Shown here: positions 57,895-64,000 of the stretch, in pieces | Layout of the letters: each line of letters opens with the position of its first letter | Position numbering within the stretch: position 1 is the first letter of the stretch | DNA from: Sva-07 sp963793335 | GTDB taxonomy: Bacteria; Actinomycetota; Acidimicrobiia; Acidimicrobiales; Ilumatobacteraceae | NCBI GenBank assembly: GCA_963793335.1 | Contig: CAWBZS010000001.1 | Span: forward strand, 62,001-126,000 | Direction: 5' to 3' | DNA length: 64,000 bases | Position numbers and translations under genes: made by a program | The notes under the pieces: model-generated | Seen by the model: only the letters and a program-made list of their open reading frames with translations | Told to the model about the DNA's origin: nothing | The model's database searches: none

Positions 57895-60158
57895 TGGCGG
57901 CTCATTTCCGCCCGGGCGATCGCGTCGCGGGCCTCGGCGTCCTCGCGGGACAGGAGTTGGATCTCGATCTCGTGGAGGGTGCCGGTGAACGCGAACGGAG
58001 CGCTGTAGCGAGTGCTCACCGCCGAGCCATGATCCTCGCCGATGCTGGGACCGACCGACGACATCATCGACATGAACAACGGCAGGTCGACCTCCCCGGC
58101 AGGTTTGTCGGCAACGGTCAGGCGCATCGAGCCCGTCCGGCTCGGGCCGCGACGCACCGACAGCACGACGACGACGTCGCCCGACGGCAGCTCGATGTCG
58201 GACTCGACCAGCGTGTGGTCGTCGAACGCGTTGTAGTCCGCCACCAACCGGCCGCCCTGCACGAACAGCGACAATCCGCTGTTCTCGGTGCCCGTGGCGT
58301 AGAGCACCCCGTCGTCGCCGGCAGTCAGGGTGAGCCGCGCGGTCAGGTCGAACGCTCGGCCGGCGATGCTGGCGGCCGCCTGGCCGGGCAGCGGTGACAT
58401 CGGCGGCCGATACACATAGCGGCGATCGACGGGGTGCGGCGAGTGCTCACGGAACCTGGAGCCGAACAACTCGATCATCCGGTCGTCGAGCGGCAGCACA
58501 CCGTGGCGCTCGGCCTCGGCCCACCACAGCTCCTGGAGCTCGGCGAGCCTGTCGGGCTCGGCCTCGGCGAGGTCGTGGCACTCGGAGAAGTCGCTGGCCA
58601 GGTGGTACAGCTCCCATGGCTCGGTGTCGTAGTCGGCGCCCTTGTCGTGTTTGCAGACCGCCTTCCACTCCCCCGCCACGAGCGCTCGGCTGCCGCCCAT
58701 CTCGAAGTACTGCAGTTCGTTGGTCGCCGCAGCGGCCGGATCGTCGAGCGTGGCGGCGAACGAGTGCCCGGTGACCGGGAGTTGTTCGACGCCGCGATAC
58801 GTGTCGGGCGGGGTGACGCCGACGAGCTCGTAGATCGTCGGGGCGATGTCGGCGACGAACGTGAACTGGTCGCGACGGGTGCCGGCAGCCTCTGCGAGGC
58901 GCTCGGGCCAGTGGACGACGAGGGGGACGTGGACGCCGCCCTCGTGGGTGTTCTGCTTGTACCACTTGAACGGGGTGTTGCCGCACTGCGCCCAGCCCCA
59001 CGGGTAGTTGGTGTGGCTGTGCGGGCCGCCGATGTCGTCGATGCGCTCGATCGCCTCGTCGGGCGTCTCGAGGATCCCGTTGAAGAACTTCATCTCGTGC
59101 ATCACCCCGAACGGCCCGCCCTCCTGGGAGGCACCGTTGTCGGCGAGGACCATCAGGATCGTGTTGTCGAGCCGCCCGAGCCGTCGCAGCCCGTCGACGA
59201 AGCGACCGATCTGCACGTCGGTGTGGTCGAGGAATGCAGCGAACGCCTCCTGGAGCCGGGCGGCGAGGCGCTGCTGGTTCTCGGGGAGGTCATCCCAGGC
59301 GTCGACGCCGGGGTTGCGCGGTGCGAGCTCGGTCCCCTCCGGGATGATGCCCTCAGCCAGTTGCCGTTCGAACCAGCGCGTGCGTACGACGTCCCAACCG
59401 TCGTCGAACGCTCCCCGATACTTCGCGAGATACTCGGGCGGCGCCTGGTGAGGTGCATGCGTGGCACCAAATGCGAGGTAGGTGAAGAACGGACGGTCGG
59501 GCCGGACGCCGACGCTGTCGGAGATCATCCGCAGCGCTTGGTCGACGAGGTCTTCGGACACGTGATAGCCCGAGCCCCCGGGATCGGCAGCTGGCGGGCC
59601 GACGACGTGGTTGTCGATCACCAGCTCGGGGTGGAACTGGTCGGTCTCGCCCTCCATGAATCCGTAGAAACGGTCGAAGCCGCGCCCGAGCGGCCACTGG
59701 TCGAACGGTCCGGCGGCCGAGCACTGCTCCATCGGGGCGAGGTGCCACTTGCCGACCGCGAAGGTGGCGTAGCCGGCGTCGCCGAGCACCTCGGCCATCG
59801 TGGCCGCGTGGTTGGAGATGTGTCCGAGCATGTTCGGGAACCCGGTGCGGAAGTTCGACACACCACGCATGCCGACCGCATGCTGGGACCGACCGGTGAG
59901 TAGCGATGCCCGCGTCGGCGAACACAGCGGCGTCACGTGGAAGTTGGTGTACTGCACTCCGCCGGCGGCGAGCGCGTCGACATTTGGGGTGTCGATGTCG
60001 GAGCCGTAGCACCCGAACTGGGCGAACCCCGTGTCGTCGAGGAGCACGACGACCACGTCGGGTGCGTCCGCCCCCGGATGCGGCGGCTCGTCGAACCACG
60101 GCGTCGACTCCGCCGCGGTACGTGCGATCGTGCCCTCGAATCGTGATGGTCGTGTCAT
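57891..60158 (-). CDS. Type I sulfatase (arylsulfatase), formylglycine-dependent
   Basis: A 755-aa arylsulfatase. It has DVVVVLLDDTGFAQFGCYG (metal Asp pair), the catalytic C79-S-P-T-R83 then ASLLTGR, the classical VGKWHLAP, and DNGASQEGGPFGV. The last 150 residues form a beta-rich domain with FVQGGRLVADYNAFDDHTL, similar in style to the C-terminus of the sulfatase at 12.9-15.3 kb, so the two are paralogs. No signal peptide is visible. The ATG overlaps the TetR stop as ATGA and the TGA overlaps the MBL start, placing it as the first enzyme of the operon. Confidence 0.95.
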   Translation of the reverse strand: MTRPSRFEGTIARTAAESTPWFDEPPHPGADAPDVVVVLLDDTGFAQFGCYGSDIDTPNVDALAAGGVQYTNFHVTPLCSPTRASLLTGRSQHAVGMRGVSNFRTGFPNMLGHISNHAATMAEVLGDAGYATFAVGKWHLAPMEQCSAAGPFDQWPLGRGFDRFYGFMEGETDQFHPELVIDNHVVGPPAADPGGSGYHVSEDLVDQALRMISDSVGVRPDRPFFTYLAFGATHAPHQAPPEYLAKYRGAFDDGWDVVRTRWFERQLAEGIIPEGTELAPRNPGVDAWDDLPENQQRLAARLQEAFAAFLDHTDVQIGRFVDGLRRLGRLDNTILMVLADNGASQEGGPFGVMHEMKFFNGILETPDEAIERIDDIGGPHSHTNYPWGWAQCGNTPFKWYKQNTHEGGVHVPLVVHWPERLAEAAGTRRDQFTFVADIAPTIYELVGVTPPDTYRGVEQLPVTGHSFAATLDDPAAAATNELQYFEMGGSRALVAGEWKAVCKHDKGADYDTEPWELYHLASDFSECHDLAEAEPDRLAELQELWWAEAERHGVLPLDDRMIELFGSRFREHSPHPVDRRYVYRPPMSPLPGQAAASIAGRAFDLTARLTLTAGDDGVLYATGTENSGLSLFVQGGRLVADYNAFDDHTLVESDIELPSGDVVVVLSVRRGPSRTGSMRLTVADKPAGEVDLPLFMSMMSSVGPSIGEDHGSAVSTRYSAPFAFTGTLHEIEIQLLSREDAEARDAIARAEMSRQ

Positions 60159-60778
60159 CGGTCGGTTCCTTCGCTCCAGTCGTCGATCAGTACGGCAACC
60201 GCGCGTTGCCAGGCTCTGGCGATCTGGCTCCGTGAACGGGCATGGCTGCGGCGGAGCACGTCCCAGGCTTCGGGCGATGTGACGGCGTCGACGATTGCGA
60301 CGAGTTCCGCGGCTCGCGCAGGCGTCGCGCCTGCCGTCTCGGCGGCAAATGTGCCGCGCACCTGCGCCGCCAGGGCCGCCTTCATCTCGGCCGACGCCTC
60401 GAGCAGCGGCTGGTGTTCGAGCGCTCGCAGCCGGCCGAGCGCCATCAGTGCGCCCGCCTGGTCGAACAGGTCGAGGCGCGAACCGATGAACGCTTCGATC
60501 CGCTCCGCCAGGCTCCCGGCAGGGATCGCCTGGACGAGCGGCGCGTACCGATCACGGAAACGCTGATAGGCCTGGTACTGCAGGTCGTCGAGCCCGTCGA
60601 AGTAGCGGAAGATCGAAGCAGACGACACCCCCGATCGTTCGGCGACGAGCTCGGTGGTCAGCGGGAGCTTGCCCTCCCCGACGAGTGCGAACGCAGCATC
60701 GATGACCGCAGTCCGGCCGCGCTCACGGCGCGCCCGACGCCCGTCGACGTGCGCTGGTGACTCCCCCACGGACGGCAC
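60155..60778 (-). CDS. TetR family transcriptional regulator (first gene of sulfatase operon)
   Basis: A 207-aa TetR regulator starting GTG 60778. The helix-turn-helix is RTAVIDAAFALVGEGKLPLT, then ELVAERSGVSSASIFRYFD. The rest is helical ligand-binding domain. Its TGA overlaps the sulfatase ATG, so regulator and enzymes are one transcript. A palindromic site 9 bp upstream of the start (60,787-60,807) is a likely autoregulatory operator. It probably senses the substrate or a pathway intermediate. Confidence 0.9.
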   Translation of the reverse strand: MPSVGESPAHVDGRRARRERGRTAVIDAAFALVGEGKLPLTTELVAERSGVSSASIFRYFDGLDDLQYQAYQRFRDRYAPLVQAIPAGSLAERIEAFIGSRLDLFDQAGALMALGRLRALEHQPLLEASAEMKAALAAQVRGTFAAETAGATPARAAELVAIVDAVTSPEAWDVLRRSHARSRSQIARAWQRAVAVLIDDWSEGTDR

Positions 60779-60786
60779 CCTAATCT

Positions 60787-60807
60787 ATTGCGAGTGACGT
60801 TCGCAAT
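60787..60807. promoter_or_regulatory. Likely operator of the sulfatase-operon TetR
   Basis: ATTGCGA (60,787-60,793) and its complement TCGCAAT (60,801-60,807) flank a 7-base spacer. The site ends 9 bp from the TetR GTG, overlapping a TAGATT sequence on the minus strand that could be a -10 box. Position and symmetry suit autorepression of the operon. Confidence 0.6.
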
Positions 60808-60829
60808 ACTTTGGTCGCCCGACGTGACG

Positions 60830-61225
60830 TCACTCCCGTGCGTCGAGCTCGGCGATCAGCTGCTTCGGAGCCGTCAGGCGGTAGGAGGCATCGAGCAACT
60901 CAGCGATCTCGGTCCAGTCGGTCGACTCGTCGAGGTCGATCCCGATCCACCCGTACGGCCCGAGATAGGCCGGAACATAGCTGCGGGCGTCTTCGATCAG
61001 GGCCTGACGGTCGCCGGGGTCGGGCAGCACCATCAACGAGTGTTCGTGTTGCACGTACACGCCGTCGACCTTCACCGAGCCGCCGTAGTAGGCGAAGATC
61101 TTCTTCGTGAAGAACGCCGGCCGACCGTGCGACACCTTCGTGTCGGCGCCCGGGAAGCCTTCGACCAACTCCCGCACGCGCTGCAGGAACGGGTCATCGT
61201 CGTCGAACATCTGCGGATGCGCCAT
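60830..61225 (-). CDS. MmcQ/YjbR family DNA-binding-like protein
   Basis: A 131-aa protein of the MmcQ/YjbR (CyaY-like fold) family. Features: KVSHGRPAFFTKKIFAYYGG in the first half, then PAYLGPYGWIGIDLDESTDW and the C-terminal helix LLDASYRLTAPKQLIAEL. The family is predicted to bind DNA but has no settled function. It lies 51 bases upstream of the sulfatase-operon TetR, on the same strand, with the operator in between. Confidence 0.9.
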   Translation of the reverse strand: MAHPQMFDDDDPFLQRVRELVEGFPGADTKVSHGRPAFFTKKIFAYYGGSVKVDGVYVQHEHSLMVLPDPGDRQALIEDARSYVPAYLGPYGWIGIDLDESTDWTEIAELLDASYRLTAPKQLIAELDARE

Positions 61226-61248
61226 CGCGCAACGCTAGACGCGGTGTG

Positions 61249-61410
61249 TCAGCGGCGGAACCAGCCGCTGCGCCCGCCCGAGGACGCCGCTGCCGCGCCG
61301 CACTGGCAGCGGTCCTGCTTGGGGACGTGGCCGAGCACCTGCTCGACGTGAGCTCCGCATCCAGCCCAGCTCGGCTGACCGCACTTCCTGCACGTGGTTT
61401 GTCTACACAT
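61249..61410 (-). CDS. Small zinc-ribbon-like protein (53 aa)
   Basis: The product begins MCRQTTCRKCGQPSWAGCGA, continues HVEQVLGHVPKQDRCQCG and ends in a Gly/Ser/Arg tail. The Cys pairs (CxxC, then CxC) and the SWAGCG.HVEQV pattern are a common small actinobacterial family, probably a zinc-binding knuckle. ATG 61410 was chosen because an upstream in-frame GTG adds non-family residues. It lies between the histidine kinase and MmcQ genes on the same strand. Confidence 0.75.
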   Translation of the reverse strand: MCRQTTCRKCGQPSWAGCGAHVEQVLGHVPKQDRCQCGAAAASSGGRSGWFRR

Positions 61411-61443
61411 ACCCCCTAGGGTACCAGACAAGCGCTCGGCGGG

Positions 61444-62838
61444 CTACCCGCCCACCGGCAGTTCGACGATCACGGTGAGCCCACCACCCTCGGTGTCGGC
61501 CAGAGAGACCCGTCCACCCGACGCTTCGGCGAGCGTCTCGACGATCGCCAGACCGAGTCCGGTGCCCGGCTTGGTGATGTCGCCACGCCAGAAGCGCCGC
61601 GTTGCGTCGGCCTTTGCGTCGTCGTCGAGGCCGGGGCCATGGTCGATGACCCGCAGCTCCACGCATGCCGTCGGCCCATCGGTCGGCACCCCGATCTCCA
61701 CGTCGATGCCCGTGTCCGATGGTGAGACGGCAAGCGCGTTGTCCAACAGGTTGTCGAGGATCTGCTCGATTGCTCCGGGCACACACCTCACCGAGGTCGG
61801 CTCCTGCGCCGATCGGTGCCGCAACTCGACACCTCGGTCCTCCGCGATCGCGGTCCAGGTGTCGACGCGGTCGCGCACCAGCACGCCGAGGTCGGCCACC
61901 TCGGTCACCGGGCGATCGTCGGCTCGTGCCAGCTGCAGAAGACTCGACACCAGCTCGGTCAGGCGTTCCGTTTCACCGATCGCACGCTCGAGCGCGTCGA
62001 CCGCCGACTGGTCGGGATCGCCATCACCGGCCCGGGCCAGATCGCTCTGCAGGTTCTCGAGTCGCAGGCGCAACGCCGTCAACGGCGTGCGCAGCTGGTG
62101 GGAGGCATCAGCGACAAACCGGCGCTGGTCGCTCAGGACCGCGTCGAGCCGCTGTGCCATCGTCGCCATGGTGTCGTCGAGCACCCGGATCTCCGGTGGC
62201 CCCTCCGACACACGTTCAGCGACCGAGAAGTCGCCGCGTGCGAACCGCGCCGCCGACGCGGTCAACTCCCGCAATGGTCGCGTGACCGAGCGGGCGATCA
62301 CCCAGCCGATCAGGACCACCGCAGCCAGTACCACGACCGCAACACCGCCCAGCGCGAGCCAGAAGGTGCGGATCCGCTCGTTGACGTCGCTCGTGTCCAG
62401 CGTGATTCGCAGCGCGCCGTGGACCGTTCCCCCGGACGCAACCGGCACCGCGACGTACAACAGATCCGTCCCGAGCGTGTCGGAGCGGCGAGTCCCCGCC
62501 GTCCGGACACCGTCCAGCGCCGCCGCGATCTCCGGACGCGTCGAGAAGTCCCGGTCGATGACGTCCCCGGTGTCGACTTCGGAGATCCCGTCGTTGTCGA
62601 CGACGACCACCCGAGCACCCGTCCGATCCTCGTAGGTGTCAGCCGGCACCGGATCGAGTGGATCCCCCGCCTCGAGGTCGTCCTCGTAGAGCGTGGCGAT
62701 CACGTTCGCGTCGTGTTCGGCGTCGGACGCCAGGCGTTCCCGCTCGCGCTGGGAGTAGAAGACAGCCAGCGGAACCATCAGCAGCACCAACACGATCACG
62801 GTGATCGTCAGGTAGCTGGCCACCAGGCGGCGGGTCAT
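61444..62838 (-). CDS. Two-component sensor histidine kinase
   Basis: A 464-aa membrane sensor kinase. TM1 (YLTITVIVLVLLMVPLAVFY) and TM2 (GGVAVVVLAAVVLIGWVIA) enclose an extracellular domain of about 110 residues rich in acidic residues. A HAMP linker leads to the H-box FVADASHQLRTPLTALRLRL, then the N-box ILDNLLDNALAVSP, the DHGPGLD box and GTGLGLAIV. ATG 62838 lies 7 bp after the response regulator stop. The two form one operon. Confidence 0.94.
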   Translation of the reverse strand: MTRRLVASYLTITVIVLVLLMVPLAVFYSQRERERLASDAEHDANVIATLYEDDLEAGDPLDPVPADTYEDRTGARVVVVDNDGISEVDTGDVIDRDFSTRPEIAAALDGVRTAGTRRSDTLGTDLLYVAVPVASGGTVHGALRITLDTSDVNERIRTFWLALGGVAVVVLAAVVLIGWVIARSVTRPLRELTASAARFARGDFSVAERVSEGPPEIRVLDDTMATMAQRLDAVLSDQRRFVADASHQLRTPLTALRLRLENLQSDLARAGDGDPDQSAVDALERAIGETERLTELVSSLLQLARADDRPVTEVADLGVLVRDRVDTWTAIAEDRGVELRHRSAQEPTSVRCVPGAIEQILDNLLDNALAVSPSDTGIDVEIGVPTDGPTACVELRVIDHGPGLDDDAKADATRRFWRGDITKPGTGLGLAIVETLAEASGGRVSLADTEGGGLTVIVELPVGG

Positions 62839-62845
62839 GTCGACG

Positions 62846-63539
62846 TCATCCGACCGCGGCCGGGTGCACCCCGTCGGCCGCCCTGCAGACGTACCCGACG
62901 GATCGGACCGTCTCGATGACCTCGGGGGCCAGCTTGCGCCGCAACGACGCGATGTGGACGTCGAGGGTCTTCGTCGACCCCCACCAGTGCTCGTCCCACA
63001 CCTCACGCATCAGCTGTTCACGCGTCTTGACGGCGCCCGCATCGAGGGCCAGAGCAGAGCAACAGGTCGTACTCCTTCGGGGTGAGCGCGATCGGTTCGG
63101 ACTCGAACGACACCACGTGGCGACGACGGTCGATGACCAGCGCCCCGACCACGACGGGTTCGGCGTCTCCGGGCTGCACATCGGGCTGGCCCACCCGGCG
63201 GAGCACCGCCCGAATACGGGCGACCAACTCGCGGAATCCGAACGGTTTCACCACGTAGTCGTCGGCGCCGAGTTCGAGCAGCACCACCCGATCGATCTCG
63301 TCGCTGCGTGCCGTCACCACGATGATCGGCACGTTGCTCACCGCGCGCAACTCCTGGCACACCACCCGCCCCTCGAGATCGGGAAGGCCCAGGTCGAGCA
63401 ACACCAGGTCGACCGGCGGCGCTGCGAGCGCTCCTGCGCCGGTCGCAGCGAGCTCGACGTCGAACCCTTCGCGCTGCAACCCTTCGAGCAGCGGATCGGA
63501 GATCGTGGGGTCGTCCTCGACGAGCAACAGGCGCACCAT
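62846..63539 (-). pseudogene. OmpR-family response regulator, frameshift near 63,057
   Basis: The receiver domain starts MVRLLLVEDDPTISDPLLEG with phospho-Asp in LVLLDLGLPD, and the conserved K in GADDYVVKPFG. The DNA-binding domain begins (LTPKEYDLLL) but is interrupted at about 63,051-63,062. In the neighbouring frame it continues ALALDAGAVKTREQLMREVW, LDVHIASLRRKL and ETVRSVGYVCR to the stop at 62,846. Dropping one base restores 230 aa. It precedes its histidine kinase by 7 bp. As read it would lack a complete winged helix; a sequence error is likely. Confidence 0.88.
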
Positions 63540-63638
63540 GTCAGGTTCGCGCACACGATCAGATGAGACAGGATCGCTTACCCAACGTTTGCCTTGGGCT
63601 TGCCGCCCGTTGGAACGGCTGTGCGTACGGTCGTTCAC

Positions 63639-64000
63639 ATGACCTCGACAACACCAACCGATCCCGCCGGACAGCGTCGGCCGAGTCGATCGCTGACGAG
63701 CCGCACCTCGCTCGTGACCGCCGCCGCCATCGCCGGCGTCCTCGTCGCGGGCTCGGCGGCGGTCGCTGCGAACATCGGCATCCTCAACGCCGCCGACAGC
63801 AGCGCCATCGGCGAGCTCGCCGCAACCGACGAGTTGCTCCCCTCCGCCGACACCTCGACCACGACGTTCGAGACAACGACCGTGCCCTCGACGGCCACGG
63901 CGCCCGGCCCCCAGCGCTACGACATCGAGAGCATCGGCTCCGTCTGGGTGACGACGACCACCAGCGGTCTGGCCCTCGACCAGGTGGTGACCGACACAGC
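63639..64000 (+). CDS. Secreted or membrane-anchored protein, N-terminal part
   Basis: It starts at ATG 63639 (MTSTTPTDPAGQRRPSRSL) and contains one hydrophobic segment (VTAAAIAGVLVAGSAAVAAN), followed by a Ser/Thr-rich linker (SADTSTTTFETTTVPSTAT) and the start of a globular part (YDIESIGSVWVTTTTSGLAL). The gene continues beyond the window. The layout suggests an extracytoplasmic protein with an anchor or signal segment. It is divergent from the two-component genes with 99 bp between the starts, so it may be their target. Confidence 0.7.
   Translation, partial: MTSTTPTDPAGQRRPSRSLTSRTSLVTAAAIAGVLVAGSAAVAANIGILNAADSSAIGELAATDELLPSADTSTTTFETTTVPSTATAPGPQRYDIESIGSVWVTTTTSGLALDQVVTDT

Noticed and set aside
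1..64000. CRISPR array or rRNA/tRNA genes
   Set aside because: No regularly spaced repeats and no recognisable RNA gene sequences were seen on either strand by eye; a covariance-model scan could not be run.

Overview
The window looks like a chromosomal segment of a high-G+C actinobacterium, most likely of the class Acidimicrobiia (Ilumatobacter-like). This is inferred from G+C near 65-68 % in sampled lines, many GTG starts, ATGA/GTGA-overlapped operons, and actinobacterial families such as TIGR03084, SCO6745, DUF6325, DUF222-HNH and a LAL-type LuxR regulator. I saw no rRNA, tRNA, CRISPR array, transposase or integrase.

Layout. 0-12 kb: carboxyltransferase of an acyl-CoA carboxylase (cut by the window edge), TIGR03084 protein, epoxide hydrolase, MFS exporter, divergent murF/ddl, a flippase-like membrane protein with a degenerate kinase domain, and a large LuxR regulator. 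12-21 kb: a formylglycine sulfatase, then a minus-strand block that looks like a stress operon (DUF6325, 48-aa peptide, membrane protein, glutamate decarboxylase, membrane protein, CASTOR/POLLUX-type channel). 21-28 kb: a TetR-controlled lipid-type cluster (fatty acyl-CoA reductase fused to a HAD domain, zinc dehydrogenase, LarA-like nickel-pincer enzyme, PlsC-like acyltransferase). 28-43 kb: a coupled holin-phosphodiesterase/MBL/lipoprotein trio, a biotinyl-carboxyltransferase fusion, ClC channel, UDP-xylose pathway pair, MscS channel and assorted enzymes.

43-51 kb is the accessory region and the main discovery candidate. After two frameshifted genes and a DUF222-HNH gene comes a compact low-G+C island (about 47.55-50.4 kb). 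It encodes four paralogous small leader-type peptides, a 65-aa protein and an ATP-grasp peptide ligase of the graspetide (microviridin-type) family, all on the minus strand with start/stop overlaps. Three of the four peptides end in a shared motif CxxT...DFxCxD with two cysteines. The island is flanked by two copies of the 3' end of an aminoglycoside-phosphotransferase-like gene: one intact gene at 50.4 kb and one truncated, internally deleted remnant at 47.4 kb.

52-61 kb is an eight-gene minus-strand operon led by a TetR regulator: sulfatase, MBL hydrolase, haloalkane dehalogenase, SCO6745 protein, SRPBCC protein, an unusual sulfatase::DJ-1/PfpI fusion and a short DUF1330-like remnant. Most neighbours overlap as ATGA. 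It suggests inducible breakdown of sulfated and/or halogenated organic substrates. The window ends with a MmcQ/YjbR protein, a small zinc-ribbon protein, a histidine kinase with its (frameshifted) response regulator, and the start of a secreted or anchored protein.

Several genes, mostly between 43.5 and 49.8 kb, are broken by single-base frameshifts. These may be assembly errors or real decay, and they affect how the graspetide island is read.
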